From Actinomyces sp. oral taxon 414 (GTDB lineage: Bacteria > Actinomycetota > Actinomycetes > Actinomycetales > Actinomycetaceae): a stretch of DNA of 64,000 nucleotides. Below the pieces are notes generated by a model. The model worked only from the letters and a program-made list of their open reading frames with translations. It made no database searches and was not told the origin of the DNA. Each line of letters begins with the position of its first letter. The stretch's first letter is position 1. The stretch covers positions 2,418,001 through 2,482,000 of the forward strand of contig NZ_CP012590.1 of the NCBI RefSeq assembly GCF_001278845.1, given 5' to 3'. Shown piece by piece: positions 56,782-64,000 of this stretch. The position numbers were made by a program, and so were the translations under genes.

Positions 56782-57095
56782 ACGGCACGCCGCTTGAGCT
56801 TGCGACGCTCGCGCTCGGACAGGCCGCCCCAGATGCCGAAGCGCTCGTCATTGGCCAGGGCGTACTGGAGGCACTCCTCGCGCACCTCGCAGGTGGCGCA
56901 CACGCGCTTGGCCTCGCGCGTAGATCCCCCCTTCTCGGGGAAGAAGGCCTCCGGGTCGGTCTGGGCGCACAGCGCCCGCTCCTGCCATGCGAGGGGACCC
57001 TCGTCGAGGCCGTCGGCGCCGAAGAGGAGGATAACAGCCTCGTCATCGGCCTCGTCGGACCGCTTCAGCGGACCCTCACCGAGGATGTTCCACAC
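56778..57095 (-). CDS. whiB2: WhiB-family iron-sulfur regulator (WhiB2/WhmD-like)
   Basis: A 105-residue protein with the four cluster-binding cysteines C43, C66, C69 and C75 (C-x22-C-x2-C-x5-C), the FGIWGG turn (86-91) and a basic C-terminal tail (SERERRKLKRRAV). The GTG at 57095 was chosen: GAAGGG lies upstream, and a strong TTGACT/TGTAAT promoter at 57135-57163 excludes the longer frame opening at 57215. WhiB2 orthologues govern septation with sigma-factor partners, and the DUF3499/zincin neighbours match that locus. Confidence 0.88.
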   Translation of the reverse strand: MWNILGEGPLKRSDEADDEAVILLFGADGLDEGPLAWQERALCAQTDPEAFFPEKGGSTREAKRVCATCEVREECLQYALANDERFGIWGGLSERERRKLKRRAV

Positions 57096-57134
57096 GATCG
57101 CGTCCCTTCGTCGTCCATCGTCCAGCTCACAGGA

Positions 57135-57163
57135 ATTACACGGGTGTGAGCCCGACGAGTCAA
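57135..57163 (-). promoter_or_regulatory. Promoter of whiB
   Basis: TTGACT (57158-57163) and TGTAAT (57135-57140) on the minus strand with a 17-bp spacer, the best sigma-A-type promoter in the window. It implies a leader of about 30 nt. Confidence 0.75.
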
Positions 57164-57330
57164 GCGGGGTCACGAAAAGATGTCTTTCCGTGACCAACTG
57201 GCAGGATTTAGCCAATCACCGTTACCTTACCGAGTCCTGGGAAGAGCGATGAAGGGGGATGGGAGAGTGGGGTGAAACCACCCACAGCAACGGTTGCAAG
57301 CGGATTCGGCGGTCCTGCTTCAATGTCTCC

Positions 57331-58248
57331 ATGACCCCGTTCCCCGGCTCCGCAGAACCTCCGATCGAACCCACGAACACCTCCAGTCCCGATGGTATCC
57401 GTCGCCCCGACAGTACCTCCAATACCTCTCATTCCAACAGTTCCTTCAGTGCTTCCCACTCCTCCAGCATCTTCCGTTCCGGCAGCATCTCACGCCCCGA
57501 CGGCGATCCGCTGCTCGCCATCCTCCCCACCGCCGCCGACGCCGACCGCCCCTGGCTCGTGTGGTACTCCCGCGACGAGCGCATCGAGCTCACCGGCCAC
57601 GTGCTGAGCATGTGGGCCGCCAAGACCGCGGGCCTGCTGAGCGCGGAGACGGGCGGGCGGCCCCGCGTGCACGTGGCCCTGGAGCCGGGGTGGCGGATCC
57701 TGACCTGGTGCCTGGGGACGTGGCTGGCCGGCGGGCGGGTCCTCATGGGCCCGGCGGCGGCGCTCGACGCCGCCGGGGCGGACGAGCCGGACGCGAGCGT
57801 CGCCGACCGGCAGGAGGCGCTGGCCCCGCGCGCCGAGGTCCAGATCCTGGTGCCCCGGGCCTCGCTGGCCACGGGCTGGGACGGGGAGCTGCCCCCACTC
57901 GTGCTCGACGGCGTCGCCGACGTCATGCCCCACCCGGACGCGTTCGCGCCCGTGCGCACCGGGGCGGAGCAGACGGCGCTGACGCTCGTCGGCGGGGACG
58001 CGGCGGATTTCAGTCGCGGCGAGCTGGCGGCACCGCCATCCACGGCGGCGGGTGGGCGGGCCGTCCTCGTGCGCGCCCCCGACGCCGCCGGGGCCGTGCG
58101 GGGAGTCCTGGCGGCGTGGGCGGGCGGGGCGACGGCGGTGCTGCTCGACGCCGCGGCGCCGGATTCGCTCGCGCGCACCGCCGCCCGCCAGGAGGGCGCG
58201 GTCGCGCCCGCCCCGGAGCCGGAGGCGGCCGCTGGCAATCCGGACTGA
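57331..58248 (+). CDS. TIGR03089 family protein
   Basis: A 305-residue actinobacterial protein. Residues 1-60 are a Ser/Asn/Pro-rich low-complexity leader. The rest follows the TIGR03089 pattern, which looks like a reduced acyl-CoA synthetase-like fold (RPWLVWYSRDERIELTGHVLSMWAAKTAGLL; EPGWRILTWCLGTWLAGGRVL) without the AMP-binding motif. The ATG at 57331 has TTCAAT 6 nt upstream and no SD. Function is unknown. It is divergent from whiB and convergent with manA. Confidence 0.75.
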   Translation: MTPFPGSAEPPIEPTNTSSPDGIRRPDSTSNTSHSNSSFSASHSSSIFRSGSISRPDGDPLLAILPTAADADRPWLVWYSRDERIELTGHVLSMWAAKTAGLLSAETGGRPRVHVALEPGWRILTWCLGTWLAGGRVLMGPAAALDAAGADEPDASVADRQEALAPRAEVQILVPRASLATGWDGELPPLVLDGVADVMPHPDAFAPVRTGAEQTALTLVGGDAADFSRGELAAPPSTAAGGRAVLVRAPDAAGAVRGVLAAWAGGATAVLLDAAAPDSLARTAARQEGAVAPAPEPEAAAGNPD

Positions 58249-58269
58249 CGGCGGCGGGCGCGCCGCGGC

Positions 58270-59460
58270 TCAGGGCACGTCGGCCTGAACGAGCGACCCC
58301 TCCCCCTCGACGGCCAGGGCGCGCTCGTCGGCCCCCACGAACAGGGCCCGCCCGCGGGACAGCTCGGCGCCGCCCGCGGACGTGGTCACCGTCGTCGTCC
58401 CCTCCAGGCCCAGGAGGATCCGCGGGCCCCGCCCGGGCACGGGCACGCGCCCGTCCCGGGGGACGACGTCGGTCACCAGCAGCTCGAAGTCGTCCACGGG
58501 GGCGTAGTAGGCGCGGGTGGCCCGCGACAGGTACTCCGGCGCGGGCCGCACCGGCGGGGCGGCGACGTAGTCGACGCAGGCGAGCATGGCGGGCACGTCG
58601 ACGTGCTTGGTGGTCAGTCCGGCCCTCAGAACATTGTCGGAGGAGGCCATGACCTCCACCCCCAGGCCGCTGATGTAGGCGTGAACAGACCCGGCGGGCA
58701 CGAACAGCGCCTCGCCGCGCCTGAGGGTCACGGGGTTGAGCAGGAGGGCCGCGGCGATCCCCGGGTCGTGGGGGAAGGCCCGCGCCATCTCCACGACATT
58801 GGCGTCGACCCGCCGCGACGGGGAGCGCCCCTCGGCCAGGCGCCGGGAGATCTCAGCGACGAGCTCGGCCATCTCGGCGGCCTGCGGCCGGGTGTCGGTG
58901 GAGACGAGCTCGGTGAAGGCCTGCCGGATGCCGAAGCGCGTGGGATTGAGCCGCAGGGTGCGCCGCATGCGCCGGGCCAGCGGGCTGTCCAGCCCTCCGA
59001 GGACCTCGGCGGCCCGGCGCGGGGCCCGGAAGCCGGCGACCGCCTCGAAGCGGGTCAGCGCCAGGACCATCTCGGGTTTGTGGTTGGGGTCCTTGAAATT
59101 GCGCACCGGGGAATCGGGGGCGAGGCCCGCGGTGTTCTCCCGCTCGAAGCCCCGCACCGCCTGATCCAAGGAGGGGTGCACCTGGAGGGACAGGGCCCGG
59201 TCGGGGGCGATGACCTTGAGGAGGAAGGGCAGTTGGGGGCCGAAGCGCCGCACGACGTCCTCGCCCAGGAGCCGGCCCGGATCGGAGGCGAGCAGCGCGG
59301 CCAGCGAGCGCCCGTCCGCCAGCCGGGTGGGCCCGGCGGGGTGGGCGCCGTACCACTGCTCGGCCCACGGGGCGCCGTCGGACTCCAGGCCCAGCATCTC
59401 GGGGATGGCCGTCGTCGAGCCCCAGTCGTAGGACTGCCGGGCGCCGTTGAGTCGTTCCAT
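58270..59460 (-). CDS. manA: Mannose-6-phosphate isomerase, class I
   Basis: A 396-residue zinc enzyme that interconverts fructose-6-phosphate and mannose-6-phosphate, feeding GDP-mannose for glycans. The zinc-site motifs are [11 protein letters not shown] and KDPNHKPEM, with a later [34 protein letters not shown] block. The ATG at 59460 has GGAGG 11 nt upstream, a long spacing, but the protein start [15 protein letters not shown] fits the family. Located among rhamnose and glycosyltransferase genes. Confidence 0.93.
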   Translation of the reverse strand: MERLNGARQSYDWGSTTAIPEMLGLESDGAPWAEQWYGAHPAGPTRLADGRSLAALLASDPGRLLGEDVVRRFGPQLPFLLKVIAPDRALSLQVHPSLDQAVRGFERENTAGLAPDSPVRNFKDPNHKPEMVLALTRFEAVAGFRAPRRAAEVLGGLDSPLARRMRRTLRLNPTRFGIRQAFTELVSTDTRPQAAEMAELVAEISRRLAEGRSPSRRVDANVVEMARAFPHDPGIAAALLLNPVTLRRGEALFVPAGSVHAYISGLGVEVMASSDNVLRAGLTTKHVDVPAMLACVDYVAAPPVRPAPEYLSRATRAYYAPVDDFELLVTDVVPRDGRVPVPGRGPRILLGLEGTTTVTTSAGGAELSRGRALFVGADERALAVEGEGSLVQADVP

Positions 59461-59646
59461 CGCGAAGCGGTCCTCCGGGGTCGGGTGCGGGCTCGAACAT
59501 GCGGCAGGGTACCGCGGTCGGGCCCGCACTCCGCGGAGACCGGTGTCACAGGGAGCCGATCGGCTCCCGGACGACCCGGGCGGCGGCGTGCCGCAGTCGG
59601 GCGGGCGCGCGGGGCGGGCCATTGGATCAAAGCGCCGCCCATGCGT

Positions 59647-59652
59647 CAGACT
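59647..59652 (+). promoter_or_regulatory. Leaderless -10 box for rmlA
   Basis: CAGACT, 6 nt, then the ATG at 59659. It selects this ATG over the in-frame one at 59641. Confidence 0.55.
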
Positions 59653-59658
59653 GTGCCC

Positions 59659-60531
59659 ATGCGAGGCATCATCCTGGCCGGCGGGTCCGGCACGCGACTC
59701 AACCCGATCACCCTGGGCACCTCCAAGCAGCTCGTCCCGGTCTACGACAAGCCGATGATCTACTACCCGCTGAGCACGCTCATGCTCGCGGGCATTCAGG
59801 ACGTGCTGGTCATCACCACCCCGCACGACGCCGAGAGCTTCCACCGCCTGCTCGGCGACGGCTCCCGGCTCGGCGTCGACCTGTCCTACGCCGTCCAGGA
59901 GGTCCCCAACGGCCTGGCCCAGGCCTTCGTGCTCGGGGCCGACTTCATCGGGGACCAGCCGGCCGCCCTCGTGCTCGGCGACAACATCTTCTACGGCCCC
60001 GGCATGGGCACCCGGCTGCGGCGCCACACCAGCCCCGACGGCGGCGTCGTCTACGCCTACCGGGTGGCCAACCCCAGCGACTACGGGGTCGTCGAGTTCG
60101 ACGAGGACTTCAGAGCCGTGTCCATCGAGGAGAAGCCCGCCCATCCGAAGTCCGACTACGCGGTGCCGGGCCTGTACTTCTACGACAACGACGTGGTCGA
60201 GATCGCGCGCGGCCTCAGGCCCTCGGCGCGCGGGGAGTACGAGATCACCGACGTCAACCGCGCCTACCTGGAGGCCGGGCGCCTGACGGTCGAGGTCCTG
60301 CCCCGCGGCACGGCCTGGCTGGACACGGGGACCTTCGACTCCCTGGCGAACGCCACGAGCTTCATCCGCACCATCCAGCACCGCCAGGGCCTCAACATCG
60401 GCTGCCCGGAGGAGATCGCCTGGCGTATGGGATTCATCGACGACGACGGCCTGCGGGAGCGCGCCGAACCCCTGGTCAAGTCCGGCTACGGGCAGTACCT
60501 GCTCGACATCCTGGCCCGCGAGCGGCACTGA
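59659..60531 (+). CDS. rmlA: Glucose-1-phosphate thymidylyltransferase
   Basis: A 290-residue enzyme that makes dTDP-glucose from glucose-1-phosphate and dTTP, step one of dTDP-rhamnose synthesis. The nucleotide-binding start [33 protein letters not shown], and [10 protein letters not shown] with [19 protein letters not shown] are all intact, and the length is standard. The long open frame upstream of 59659 lies opposite manA and is not coding. It is 33 bp before the rmlC-rmlD fusion, forming an operon. Confidence 0.96.
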   Translation: MRGIILAGGSGTRLNPITLGTSKQLVPVYDKPMIYYPLSTLMLAGIQDVLVITTPHDAESFHRLLGDGSRLGVDLSYAVQEVPNGLAQAFVLGADFIGDQPAALVLGDNIFYGPGMGTRLRRHTSPDGGVVYAYRVANPSDYGVVEFDEDFRAVSIEEKPAHPKSDYAVPGLYFYDNDVVEIARGLRPSARGEYEITDVNRAYLEAGRLTVEVLPRGTAWLDTGTFDSLANATSFIRTIQHRQGLNIGCPEEIAWRMGFIDDDGLRERAEPLVKSGYGQYLLDILARERH

Positions 60532-60564
60532 CGCCGGGGACCCATAACATCACGAAAGAGCCTC

Positions 60565-61995
60565 ATGACTGATATGTCCAAGCCCCTCAGGGTCACCACC
60601 ACCCCGATTCCGGGATTCCTCCGGATCGACCTCACCGTCCACGGCGACAACCGCGGCTGGTTCAAGGAGAACTGGCAGCGCGAGAAAATGATCGCGCTCG
60701 GGCTGCCGGACTTCGGCCCGGTGCAGAACAACATCTCCTTCAACGACGGGATCGGCGTGACCCGGGGTATCCACGCCGAGCCCTGGGACAAATTCGTCTC
60801 CGTCGCCACCGGCCGCGTATTCGGCGCCTGGGTGGATCTGCGCGAGGGGCCGAGCTTCGGCGCGGTCTACACCACCGAGATCGACCCGTCGGTCGCCGTC
60901 TACGTCCCGAAGGGCGTCGGCAACGCCTACCAGACGCTCGAGCCCAACACCGCCTACACCTATCTCGTCAACGCCCACTGGTCGCCCGACGCCCAGTACA
61001 CCTTCCTCAACCTCGCCGACGAGACCGCCGCCGTCCCGTGGCCGATCCCGCTGAAGGACGCGGTCATCTCCGACAAGGACAGGGCGCATCCCCGCATGGC
61101 CGACGTGACACCCTTCCCGGCGGAGCCGGAGCGGGGCCGGCGGGTTCTCGTCACCGGCGCCAACGGCCAGCTGGGCCGCGAGCTCATGGCGCGCCTGCCC
61201 GAGGCGGGCTTCACCGCCGTCGGCGTCGACCTGCCCGAGGTCGACATCGCCGACGCGGCTCAGATGGACGCCTGGGACTGGAGCGCCCACGACATCGTCG
61301 TCAACGCGGCCGGCTGGACGGACGTCGACGCCGCGCAGACCGACGAGGGGCGCCGGATGGCCTGGCGGGCCAACGCCGTCGGCCCCGCCAACCTCGCCCG
61401 CCAGGCGACCCGCCACGGGCTCGTCCTCGTCCACATCTCGAGCGAGTACGTCTTCGACGGCACGATCGACGTGCACACCGAGGACGAGTCCCCGAGCCCG
61501 CTGGGCGTCTACGGCCAGTCCAAGGCCGGTGGGGACGCCGCCATCGAGGCAGTGGCGCGCCACTACCTCGTGCGCACCTCGTGGGTCATCGGGGAGGGGA
61601 AGAACTTCGCCAGGACGATGACCGCTCTCGCCGAGCGCGGAGCCCTCCCGAAGGTCGTCTCCGATCAGACCGGCCGCCTCACCTTCACGACCGACCTGGC
61701 CGCGGGCATCATCCACCTGCTGTCCACCGGCGCCGAGTACGGCGTCTACAACCTCTCGGGAGAGGGCCCGGTCGTCTCCTGGAGCGACGTCGCCAAGTGC
61801 ATCTACGCGACCAGGGGGCGCGATGCCGACGACGTCATCCCCGTGACGACCGAGGAGTACCACTCCGGTCAGGAGGTCATCGCCCCGCGCCCGGCCTCCT
61901 CCGTTCTCGACCTGTCCAAGATCGAGGGGACGGGCTTCACCCCCGCCGACTCCATGGAGCGGCTCGTGGCGTACGTCCGGGGGCTCACCCCCTGA
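60565..61995 (+). CDS. rmlCD: Fused dTDP-4-dehydrorhamnose 3,5-epimerase/reductase
   Basis: A 476-residue two-domain protein. Residues 1-185 are an RmlC cupin (GDNRGWFKENW, GVTRGIHAEPWDKF with catalytic His70). Residues 190-476 are an RmlD short-chain reductase with TGANGQLG (197-204) and the YGQSK active site (Y316, K320). Together they turn dTDP-4-keto-6-deoxyglucose into dTDP-L-rhamnose. The intermediate enzyme RmlB is not in the window. GAAAGAG upstream supports the ATG at 60565. A 36-bp perfect palindrome follows the stop. Confidence 0.95.
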   Translation: MTDMSKPLRVTTTPIPGFLRIDLTVHGDNRGWFKENWQREKMIALGLPDFGPVQNNISFNDGIGVTRGIHAEPWDKFVSVATGRVFGAWVDLREGPSFGAVYTTEIDPSVAVYVPKGVGNAYQTLEPNTAYTYLVNAHWSPDAQYTFLNLADETAAVPWPIPLKDAVISDKDRAHPRMADVTPFPAEPERGRRVLVTGANGQLGRELMARLPEAGFTAVGVDLPEVDIADAAQMDAWDWSAHDIVVNAAGWTDVDAAQTDEGRRMAWRANAVGPANLARQATRHGLVLVHISSEYVFDGTIDVHTEDESPSPLGVYGQSKAGGDAAIEAVARHYLVRTSWVIGEGKNFARTMTALAERGALPKVVSDQTGRLTFTTDLAAGIIHLLSTGAEYGVYNLSGEGPVVSWSDVAKCIYATRGRDADDVIPVTTEEYHSGQEVIAPRPASSVLDLSKIEGTGFTPADSMERLVAYVRGLTP

Positions 61996-62004
61996 GCCCC
62001 GCTC

Positions 62005-62040
62005 CCCGTCGGCGTCCGCCCGCGGGCGGACGCCGACGGG
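62005..62040. terminator. 36-bp perfect palindrome, bidirectional terminator
   Basis: CCCGTCGGCGTCCGCCCG is followed directly by its exact complement. It lies between convergent genes and has no U tract. Confidence 0.75.
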
Positions 62041-62081
62041 CGCTCCCCCGGATAGGGACCCGCGCGGGCGCGATCGCGCGT

Positions 62082-63206
62082 TCAGGCGAGCGCGGCCTCG
62101 TAGGCCTCGACGTGGGCGCGGGCGGAGGCGGCCCAGGTGAATTGTTCGCCCAGCGCCCGTTCCTGGGCGGCGGCGCCGAGGGCGGCGCGATGCTGCGGGT
62201 GGGCGTCGAGCTCGACGAGGGCGCGGGCGATGGCCGAGGCGTCCAGACCGCAGTAGGCCACAGCGTCCCCGCCGACCTCGGGCAGGCTCGTCTCGCGCGT
62301 GGTGAGCACCGCGGCCCCGCAGGCCATGGCCTCCAGGACGGGCAGCCCGAAGCCCTCGGCGATGGAGGGGTAGGCCAGGATCTCACAGCCGGACAGGAAG
62401 CCGGGCAGGTCCTCCAGCGGCAGGTAGCCGGGGCGCAGGACGGTCATGCGGGCCGGAACCTCGGCCAGGGCGGGCTCGATCCCCTCGTCCCAGCCCTTGC
62501 CGCCGGCCAGGACGAGGGCGGGGGCGTCGGGGTCGTCGTGGAAGGCCCGCACCCAGGCGCGAATGAGATTGGGCACGTTCTTGCGGGGCTCGAGCGTGCC
62601 CAGGAAGCCGATGTAGCGGCGTCCTGCGAGTCCCAGCGAGGCGGCCACGCGCTCGCGCTCGGCGTCGTCGACGGGGTGGAAGACGCTCGTGTCCACCCCG
62701 TGGTAGGCGATGTGGAAGCGGGCGGGGTCGCCGTCGACGAAGCGCAGGGTCTCGTCGCGGGTCGCCGCGGAGGGCACGACGAGGGCGTCGGCGCGCCGCA
62801 CGGCCCGCCTGATCGCGGCGGTGAAGAACCTCCGCTTGAGGCGCGAGTGGGCGTCCGGGTGGGTGAAGAAGGTGGCGTCGTGGAGGGTGACGACGACGGG
62901 CACGCGGTGCAGGGCGGGGAAGGTGTAGTGCGGGCTGTGCAGCAGGTCGGGGCGGATGCGGCCGATGAGGGCGGGCAGGCCGGTCTGCTCCCAGGCCATG
63001 CGGGCGCCGCGGTTCGTCAGCAGCCCGGGCACGGGGAAGAGGTGGGCCCGCGGCGCCTTGGCGCGGAAGTGGGCGGCGTCGCGCTCCTGGACGGCCAGGG
63101 CCAGGTTGACGCCCGCGTTAATGAGCTCGGGGACGAGGTCGTCGACGTAGCGGCCGACCCCTCCCAGGTCGGCGGGGATGGCGGTGGCATCGAGAAGGAC
63201 CTTCAT
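62082..63206 (-). CDS. GT4-family glycosyltransferase
   Basis: A 374-residue cytoplasmic GT-B enzyme. The N-terminal domain has GGVGRYVDDLVPEL and PDLLHSPHYTFPAL. The C-terminal donor domain has YIGFLGTLEPRKNVPNLIRAW and the EX7E-type PSIAEGFGLPVLEAMACG. It resembles mannosyl- or rhamnosyltransferases of surface polysaccharide pathways; donor and acceptor cannot be told. The ATG at 63206 has no SD but has TACCCT 7 nt upstream. It is divergent from another GT4 gene with a 78-bp gap. Confidence 0.9.
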   Translation of the reverse strand: MKVLLDATAIPADLGGVGRYVDDLVPELINAGVNLALAVQERDAAHFRAKAPRAHLFPVPGLLTNRGARMAWEQTGLPALIGRIRPDLLHSPHYTFPALHRVPVVVTLHDATFFTHPDAHSRLKRRFFTAAIRRAVRRADALVVPSAATRDETLRFVDGDPARFHIAYHGVDTSVFHPVDDAERERVAASLGLAGRRYIGFLGTLEPRKNVPNLIRAWVRAFHDDPDAPALVLAGGKGWDEGIEPALAEVPARMTVLRPGYLPLEDLPGFLSGCEILAYPSIAEGFGLPVLEAMACGAAVLTTRETSLPEVGGDAVAYCGLDASAIARALVELDAHPQHRAALGAAAQERALGEQFTWAASARAHVEAYEAALA

Positions 63207-63272
63207 GGGGCCAAGGGTACCGGTCGCGCGGCGGGATGGTCCTCCCGGAGCGGCGCCGCCGCGCCCGCCCCG

Positions 63273-63278
63273 TAGGCT
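63273..63278 (+). promoter_or_regulatory. Leaderless -10 box of the last glycosyltransferase
   Basis: TAGGCT, 6 nt (GGGCCC), then the ATG at 63285. Confidence 0.65.
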
Positions 63279-63284
63279 GGGCCC

Positions 63285-64000
63285 ATGAAGCGCAGAACCG
63301 ACGCCGCCGCGCCCGCCCGGGGGCCGCGCGTGGCCATGGTGGTGGAGCAGCTGTGGCAGAGCGTGCCGGGCGGCTCGGGAACCTACGTCGTCGAGCTGGC
63401 CCGGGCCCTGCGGGCGCGCGGCGAGCGCCTGGCCGGGCTGGCGGCCCGGCACGCCTCCCCCTCCCCCGCCGAGCTGGGCCTGCCGGACATGCCCGTCCGC
63501 TTCGCTCACCTGCCCCGCCCCGCCCTGTACGAGTCCTGGAACCGGCTGGGCCTGCCGCGGGCGGAGTCGACGCTGCCGGGGGCGGAGGTCGTCCACGCGA
63601 CCACCTGGGCGATCCCGGGCACGCGCCTGCCACTGGTCGTCACGGTCCACGACGTCGCCTTCCTGCGCTCCCCCGAGCACTTCACCCGCCGCGGCAACGC
63701 CTACTTCGCCACCGCCCTGGAGCGCACCCGCAGGGAGGCCGACGCCATCGTCGTGCCCTCGACGGCCACCGCCGACGACTGCGTCGCAGCGGGCCTGGAC
63801 GCCGGGCGCATCCGCGTCATCCCCCACGGGGTGCGCGCCCGCCCCGTCACCGGCGCCGGGGTCGCCGACTTCCGCGCCGCCCACGGCCTGGAGCGCGAGT
63901 ACGTCCTGTGGACCGGCACGCGCGAGCCCCGCAAGAACCTGCCCGTCCTCCTGCGCGCCTTCGCCCTGCTGGCGAAGGACCGCCCGGACCTCGATCTCGT
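63285..64000 (+). CDS. GT4-family glycosyltransferase, truncated by window end
   Basis: The first 238 residues of a GT-B glycosyltransferase related to its divergent neighbour. GGSGTYVVELARALRARGE marks the N-terminal domain and YVLWTGTREPRKNLPVLLRAFALL the start of the donor-binding domain. The EX7E region lies beyond the window. The paired divergent GT4 genes probably act on the same polysaccharide as the rhamnose genes. Confidence 0.88.
   Translation, partial: MKRRTDAAAPARGPRVAMVVEQLWQSVPGGSGTYVVELARALRARGERLAGLAARHASPSPAELGLPDMPVRFAHLPRPALYESWNRLGLPRAESTLPGAEVVHATTWAIPGTRLPLVVTVHDVAFLRSPEHFTRRGNAYFATALERTRREADAIVVPSTATADDCVAAGLDAGRIRVIPHGVRARPVTGAGVADFRAAHGLEREYVLWTGTREPRKNLPVLLRAFALLAKDRPDLDL

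Noticed and set aside
57096..57215. A 40-residue N-terminal extension of the WhiB protein
   Set aside because: The extension spans the TTGACT/TGTAAT promoter, so its start codon would lie upstream of transcription initiation.

Overview
The window is GC-rich, densely coding chromosomal DNA from a Gram-positive actinobacterium, probably an Actinomyces-like genus. The evidence is a WhiB regulator, the mtrA-mtrB-lpqB-comF-hpf-secA block, the Rv3235, DUF3499, DUF5719, DUF6912 and TIGR03089 families, and many genes whose -10 hexamer lies exactly 6 nt upstream of ATG or GTG (leaderless mRNAs). No rRNA, tRNA, CRISPR array, IS transposase or integrase was seen.

Layout: (1) 1-7.3 kb: a small membrane protein, a solitary adenine DNA methyltransferase, hisN, uppP and an OmpA-type lipoprotein. 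Two intergenic gaps here (about 0.36-0.9 kb and 5.0-5.7 kb) carry the same composite set of long inverted repeats. (2) 7.6-20 kb: an accessory island of four tandem paralogous STAND-type NTPases with C-terminal tetratricopeptide arrays of 7, 14, 12 and 5 repeats. Each has its own leaderless promoter, and the third has lost its NTPase core. A small HicB/HTH-like gene follows. (3) 20.6-25.9 kb: sbcD-sbcC and a DUF6912-type gene. (4) 25.9-27.1 kb: a gene-free stretch packed with different palindromes. (5) 27.1-30.9 kb: a TadZ/CpaE-like ATPase with a SAF-domain (CpaB-like) protein, a small excisionase-type HTH protein and a hypothetical. (6) 31-42 kb: LysM protein, Rv3235-like protein, secA, comF, hpf, lpqB, mtrB, mtrA: preprotein export, ribosome hibernation and cell-wall two-component signalling. 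(7) 42-50.6 kb: a membrane protein, DUF4129, DUF4350, MoxR, DUF58, SpoIIM-like and RDD proteins, then DUF3499 and a zincin-like protein. (8) 51-64 kb: DUF5719, a giant GT2 glycosyltransferase, whiB, TIGR03089, manA, rmlA, an rmlC-rmlD fusion and two GT4 glycosyltransferases, the last cut by the window end: surface polysaccharide and rhamnose synthesis.

The most unusual content is the STAND-TPR island and the collection of long hairpin repeat families (called A-G here), several present twice in the window. Function of the STAND genes as immune or self-recognition switches is inferred from family architecture, not shown. Starts were chosen from ribosome-binding sites, leaderless -10 hexamers and 4-bp stop/start overlaps. 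All repeat alignments were done by eye.
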